This document shows positions 59,602-64,000 of a stretch of DNA of 64,000 nucleotides, piece by piece (position 1 is the first letter of the stretch; every line of letters begins with the position of its first letter). Source of the DNA: Symbiodinium natans (taxonomy: Eukaryota; Sar; Dinophyceae; Suessiales; Symbiodiniaceae); the NCBI GenBank assembly GCA_905221605.1, contig CAJNDS010002475.1, positions 97,001 through 161,000 on the forward strand, in the 5' to 3' direction. Under the pieces are notes generated by a model. The model saw nothing but the letters and a program-made list of their open reading frames with translations, was not told the origin of the DNA and made no database searches. The translations under genes and the position numbers were made by a program.

Positions 59602-60800
59602 TAGGGTTTGGAAAATGGTTTTTCATGTCGGGATTTCGGGAGGCCCAACTATGGGAAGCCAATCGCCCTTTGAACTGCTGAATAGATGCCCTAAACCCTA
59701 AACCCTATATCCTAAACCCTAAATCCTAAACCCTAAACCCCAAACCCCTGCATCCTGCTTGCAGCAGCTTACGCACACGTCAAGGGCTCTCGGGGGGTGT
59801 TTTCCGAGTGCGGTAAATCCCGTGCCCCAAGGTGCTTGACAAGCAAAAGAGGTGAGGCCACGTGGCCGGAAGGATGTTGCATCACGCTTTTGCTCCAAGG
59901 CATTTTGAGGATGCTTCGCTAAGGTACCTCGATAAAGAGTTGTGTGCCAACTGACAACTGACTATCCCCTTGCAACATTGGCATATCGGTACAACCTTAG
60001 TTGAACAAGACTTCTGCCTAAGCAACAACACGCTTCAGACTTATGTAGAGCCGTAACCTTGAATCCGAAGCCTCATCCTGACGGCACTGATGCCATAAAA
60101 CCTCCACAACCCAGCTGCAGAGTGGCACTTGCGGGCCTACCCCATCTTTTGCACGCCCTAGACCACCCTCAGGGCCTGACCACTTAGCCCAAAATCAAGC
60201 GCGGGGAGGTGCTTGTTGGTGGTACCTTTTGCAGGAGTATCCTCAGAGTCCCTTGTCACAGACACGAGAGCAATGCAAAGCCTCGAAAAATCGGCATGGG
60301 AAGACCTATGGCTGAGGGAGGAACCTGCCTGACTGGTGTCCTCATAGCGCATGCGCCGCCCCCACCCCCATTCTCTCGCTACCTCTCCCCCCTTCCCAAA
60401 AAAACAAGGGCAAGAGGGTCAATGGTCCACCGAGTCCCCTCATGTAGGTGTCGATTTGATCCTCAAGCAAGCCGGACCTCTTTTTAACCTGAAAAAGCTA
60501 CATGAGTTCTGTCCACCTCCCTCTCAGGCCCTCAACCAAGAACAGCTCCAAACCCTGAGCCTGAATCAACCTCCAACCACACAAGCTCAAAAGTTCTAAG
60601 CCGCAGACGAAGGCCTAGAAACCCTAGGCCCTGCAGACTCTAAGATCCTACTCCCCTCAAAAACCCAGAGCTGCAAGCCCCCGAAGCCTGTCTTAGACGC
60701 CGGGGCTAATCCCATACCGGATGACGCAAGTCCGATCCTGGAGAACCGAGATGGACATGTCCCAACGTGAAGCCCTCGGTGGCACGAGCAGCTTGCATCT
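59602..60800. other. Stretch without a recognised gene
   Basis: Follows the last PABC exon found. Short CCCTAAA block at 59689-59750; otherwise unique sequence. The terminal PABP exon and 3' UTR may lie here, perhaps near 59770, but no motif decides it. Confidence 0.4.
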
Positions 60801-60807
60801 CATGGTA

Positions 60808-60945
60808 GTTTCACGGGCCCGTATACGTGGCCCCTTACCCTCTTTAAAGGGTTCTGATGTCTGGGCCCTTGGGTTGTATAGGTATATAAGGGGTATTTGA
60901 GGGGTCCCCTTTCCAGGACCCATACTAAAGGACCATGTAACTACC
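60808..60945. mobile_element. Inverted-repeat element, family H
   Basis: GGGCCCGTATACGTGGCCCC at the left; GGGTTGTATAGGTATATAAG in the middle; CCAGGACCCATACTAAAGGA at the right. Resembles 34041-34128. Confidence 0.6.
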
Positions 60946-61023
60946 ATAAGAGTGCAGTTCGATCCCGACTGTTCTGTTAGCATCGCTAAATATTCTTTGT
61001 GCTCTCGGGCTTGCAAAAGCCTG

Positions 61024-61123
61024 GTAGGCCAGTGGTACCCTTTACACTTTTTGGGGTGCTGGGTTCCCTTATGAAGAAACCAACCCAAAAAAAGGTGCCC
61101 TTATTATATGCTTACTGGGCTAC
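61024..61123. mobile_element. MITE-like element, family B
   Basis: Termini GTAGGCCAGTGGTACCC and CTTACTGGGCTAC, inner CCTTTACACTTTTTGGGGT and AAAAAAAGGTGCCC. Confidence 0.92.
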
Positions 61124-61144
61124 CTGTTCTTGTTGGGACAGGGC

Positions 61145-62310
61145 ATCCGCAAAACGCGCAAGTGGGTTTTGTTAGAAATGGCATCGGCAAAAGGCGTTTT
61201 CAACACTGCCTCAGCAACTTTGAAAAGCCTCTTAGAGAAAGCCTTACAATGACAATTCCTCGATAAGCTCGTTGTCGAAAACCTTCTCGACCTCCTAGCC
61301 ACGACGCCGGCGAAAAAGCGCTTGATAAAGGGCCTCTGTGAAAAGGGCCACGAGAATTTCGTGCAAACATACCTCAAGGCGTCAAGCTTTTGGACAACGG
61401 CCTCTCAGCAATGATTTCTCACCCTAAAAGGGCCTCTGCGAAACAAACACCCTTGCAAAAGGGCCTGCTAAAGAGAGCAGCCCTCTCGGAACAGGGCCTT
61501 AAAGCAAACCGCAGAAGGTGCACATAGCGAACAGCACGTGTGCAAAGGGCCTCAGAGAAAAAGCCTCTTGGACAAAGGGGCCTCTCAGCGAAAACCTGGT
61601 GAAACATACCTCGCAGACGTGGCCCTTGGAGGAAGGGTCGGCCCCTCGAAAAGCCTCAAAACAAGTGCCTCGCCGTGAGCCGTCCTTGGAATTCGGCCTC
61701 GGCAAAAAGCCTTTGTGAAAGGCACGCATGACAGCAATCAACCCTTGGAAAGTTGAGGGGGGGGCTTGCGCGAGGGCCTCACGGGGAGCATCTGTTGGTT
61801 AAAGGTACCCAAGGTACCTCGCAACACAAAGCCCTTGGAAAAAGGGCCTCTGCCCAAGAAGCCTCTTGGAGAAGGGCTCTCAGCGAAGACCACGCAGCGC
61901 AGCATGTAACTTTCGAGGACGAGATCCTCCTATGGCGTTACGGCCCGAGAGGTAAAAAGGGGCCCTCAGGGAACAGCCCTTGGCTTTTTGAAGAGCCCCT
62001 TTTAAAAATTGCCTGGCAGAGAGCATGTCCTTTGCAAATGGAGATAGCATCAAGCCCTTGGACAAGGGCCTCAAAGCAAAGAGCCCTTTGGAAGAACCAA
62101 CCCTCAAGTGACAATATCGTGGAATAGTGCTGTCATGGCGTAATGCAAGTAAAGTCCTCGGAGAAGTAGCTCGCAGAACTTGGGAAAGGGATGTCAGCGA
62201 CACCCTTTGGAAAATAACTTGGGGGCCCACAGGGCCTTGGAGCAAAGCCCTCTCAGGGGCATCAGCGAAAATGCTTGGCCTCGTTCCCCGGCCGAAGGCC
62301 CCGCGCTAAG
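61145..62310 (-). repeat. Degenerate repeat of about 25-35 bp units, CCTTGGA-AAAGGGCCTC
   Basis: Imperfect copies of CCCTTGGA(A/C)AA...AAGGGCCTCT(C/G)AGCGAAAA recur across 1.1 kb (for example near 61331, 61430, 61549, 61575, 61840, 61870, 62067, 62230). Each copy can form a small CCCTT/AAGGG hairpin. Both strands keep moderately long open frames because the units lack stops. No family known to me. Confidence 0.75.
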
Positions 62311-62358
62311 AAGCCCCTGTAGAGGCTCCTCACAAGAAAAACGGCCAACCACAAAAAG

Positions 62359-62697
62359 TTGTTTGGGGAGCAGCGTCACAGCTACAGGCTCATGGAAAAC
62401 GGGTTTTACGAAGACTTCTGTTGCCTTTACGAAATTCCCTTGTCACTTCCCTGCCCCAAGTTCTGCAGCAAAAGCGAGGAGTGGATACATGTTTCTAAAC
62501 ATGTACCGGATGGAAGCCAATGGAAAACGAGAGGTGTTTTCTGTGCGGGCTTTTCCAAAGTTACCCAAACCCCCAATAACACCCTACACCATAAACCATT
62601 AAAAAAAAGTGGACTAGGTAGGCCCTTGGGATGTTTAGTATTTTCCCTTATAGGGTTTAAGAGGATCATGTCTAGGAATCTTTTCAGAGGGTTTTAA
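62359..62697 (+). other. Open frame of uncertain nature
   Basis: Reads MENGFYEDFCCLYEIPLSLP and on, 112 codons, after the degenerate repeat. The first half looks protein-like; the end runs into a probable inverted-repeat element (62614-62700). No family recognised. Confidence 0.25.
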
Positions 62698-62916
62698 GAA
62701 CCTTGAGGCAACAGAGACCAGGTCAGCGTAGGGAGTAGCATGATCTTGGGACGTGCCCATGTGCAAAATGCAAAATGCAAACACCAGGAGCTCAGTGAAA
62801 AGCTGCAGTTCCTTGCGCGGCCCCGTCCGCATCTCCCAAAAAAAAGAGCCATTGAGAAGGCACACTGCGAGCAGAGAAACTTGTCGAGGCAGAGTGAGAA
62901 AGAGAAAAAGGGCGAA

Positions 62917-62948
62917 CCCTAAACCCTAAACCCTAAACCCTAAACCCC
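62917..62948 (-). repeat. CCCTAAA array
   Basis: Four to five units. Confidence 0.93.
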
Positions 62949-63004
62949 AAAGGGCAGGGGCACTGCATGGGGCTGACGATTGCTGGGATGCCAGGTTCAC
63001 CCTT

Positions 63005-63109
63005 GATAGCCCGGTAGTACCCTTTTGCCCTGTTTGTGGTTCTAGGTTCCCTTATATACCAACAACGGAAAGGGTACCCTGATAGTAATATGTATGGTTC
63101 CTGGGCCAC
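63005..63109. mobile_element. MITE-like element, family B
   Basis: ATAGCCCGGTAGTACCC at the left, GGTTCCTGGGCCACC at the right; inner TTGTGGTTCTAGGTTCCC and GGAAAGGGTACCC. Confidence 0.85.
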
Positions 63110-63583
63110 CAGCTTTAGGGTTTTTGGAGTGGTTTGAAAGTGCAGATCTGGATTTGGAGTTTCAGCTGCAGATGCAGCATCACCAAAACAGGGTCCCAAA
63201 GCAGGGTCAGGGTCGAGGGCTGCGGAATGTGGGCTCCCCACATTGCTTAGCCCTAAAACTCCTGAACCCAAATCTGTGCAAGGGGGCTCGGAATGTTGCT
63301 CAGAACACGAAATGCTCCCGAAACCTCAGACCAGAAGTCCTGAACCCAGAAACTCCTAGTGGCGAAAACCAGGGACCCTAAACCCCCTTACTTGTAAATG
63401 GCGTAGAAGCCTTCTCCCGAACCTTCATACTCGTCAAACCTTAGTGTGGGTCACAACCAAGGAGAGGCCTGGTTCACGCTGAAGGTCAGGTTGCAAAGTA
63501 TCCAAGTTTATCCAAGTCTCGAGGGCTCAGATAGTTGGGTTTGGCGGGAGCGTTCGGATTGGGGATATCAGGCGCGGCGGTCG

Positions 63584-63692
63584 TGTCGGAATAATTGCTA
63601 AAAGTATTCCCTTAGAGCCCCTTTCTAAATATCCTATAATAACCCTCAAAACCTTGTTCTAGTTATTCAGGCCCCTATATTACCCTTCAGGA
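63584..63692. mobile_element. MITE-like element, family E
   Basis: TCGGAATAATTGCTAAAAGT, ATTCCCTTAGAGCCCC, CCTTGTTCTAGTTATTCAGG and CCCCTATATTACCC in the family order. Confidence 0.82.
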
Positions 63693-64000
63693 AATGCACA
63701 GTGCTTCTGAAAGGTGCTGCATGCTGCCGCTGCTGCGGGCTCGAGGGACGCGGAACAGCCACAGAAGCAAGAAGAACATGTGTGGCAAGGCTTGCGTTTC
63801 AGTACACTCGCTGACATAGCATGCTTTGTTCATGCTATGCGTGGCTTCCCGTTTGCCAAGAACCTCTTTTGCAACGACTTTACTAGTAACTGGTACTAAG
63901 TCCAGCTCCCTCTAAGACGGTGTCGCAAGGACCTTAAGGATTTATGTGAGGAATGGGCTTGCTGCCGTGCATTCACGCACTTGCGGGTGCTTGTTCTCTT

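Noticed and set aside
57089-57442. Open frame with a PQTPQTPQTP repeat
   Set aside because: It is the translation of the AAACCCCCC and CAACCCT arrays.
1-64000. The window as a chromosome end
   Set aside because: TTTAGGG units occur in both orientations throughout, between exons, and neither edge is a terminal array.
1-64000. CRISPR arrays or bacterial operons
   Set aside because: Repeats are short tandem units without unique spacers, genes are split by introns, and no ribosome-binding-site pattern fits.

Overview
The window looks like nuclear DNA of a dinoflagellate, probably Symbiodiniaceae or a close relative. Three things seen in the sequence support this. (1) Protein-coding matter occurs as tiny exons (about 20-230 nt) whose joins are in phase only if many introns start with GC or GA as well as GT, and acceptors are nearly always AG followed by G; this is the known dinoflagellate splice pattern. 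(2) The whole window is peppered with short TTTAGGG/CCCTAAA blocks, the plant and dinoflagellate telomere unit, in both orientations. (3) Introns are packed with 70-200 bp inverted-repeat elements. All exon models were built by eye from conserved protein motifs and phase-matched joins. No transcript or database was available.

Layout on the + strand. 426-455 is a 10-codon exon matching the start of RRM1 of cytoplasmic poly(A)-binding protein (PABP). 1051-8818 is a complete-looking medium-chain (quinone oxidoreductase-like) dehydrogenase. 10109-18880 continues PABP through RRM1, RRM2 and RRM3. 20712 to about 30027 is a histidine acid phosphatase (RHGARFP and HD motifs) with an EF-hand-like C-terminal region. 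31457-36030 resumes PABP exactly in phase with the linker and RRM4. 36566-46317 holds the Gly/Lys and Met/Pro/Gly linker, and 46662-59601 the PABC (MLLE) domain. If these exons form one gene, it spans at least 59 kb and carries other genes inside its introns: the dehydrogenase, the phosphatase, a tRNA-Ser(UGA) at 41399-41480, and an unidentified gene ending near 57584 in an 11.3-kb intron. That last intron also contains a 100-N assembly gap, so continuity there rests on scaffolding.

The rest is dominated by at least ten families of short inverted-repeat (MITE-like) elements, named A to M here. Several introns consist of little besides one element, and in one case (2462-2570) the probable target duplication itself supplies the splice acceptor, as in introners. 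Telomere-type arrays occur in most large introns, sometimes inside an element, and twice they are flanked by a duplicated stretch of host sequence. Apart from these, there are triplet-repeat tracts (39.05-39.2, 43.38-43.51, 50.35-50.40 kb), poly-G/C runs, and a degenerate 1.1-kb repeat near 61.2-62.3 kb. The last 4.4 kb has no gene I can name.
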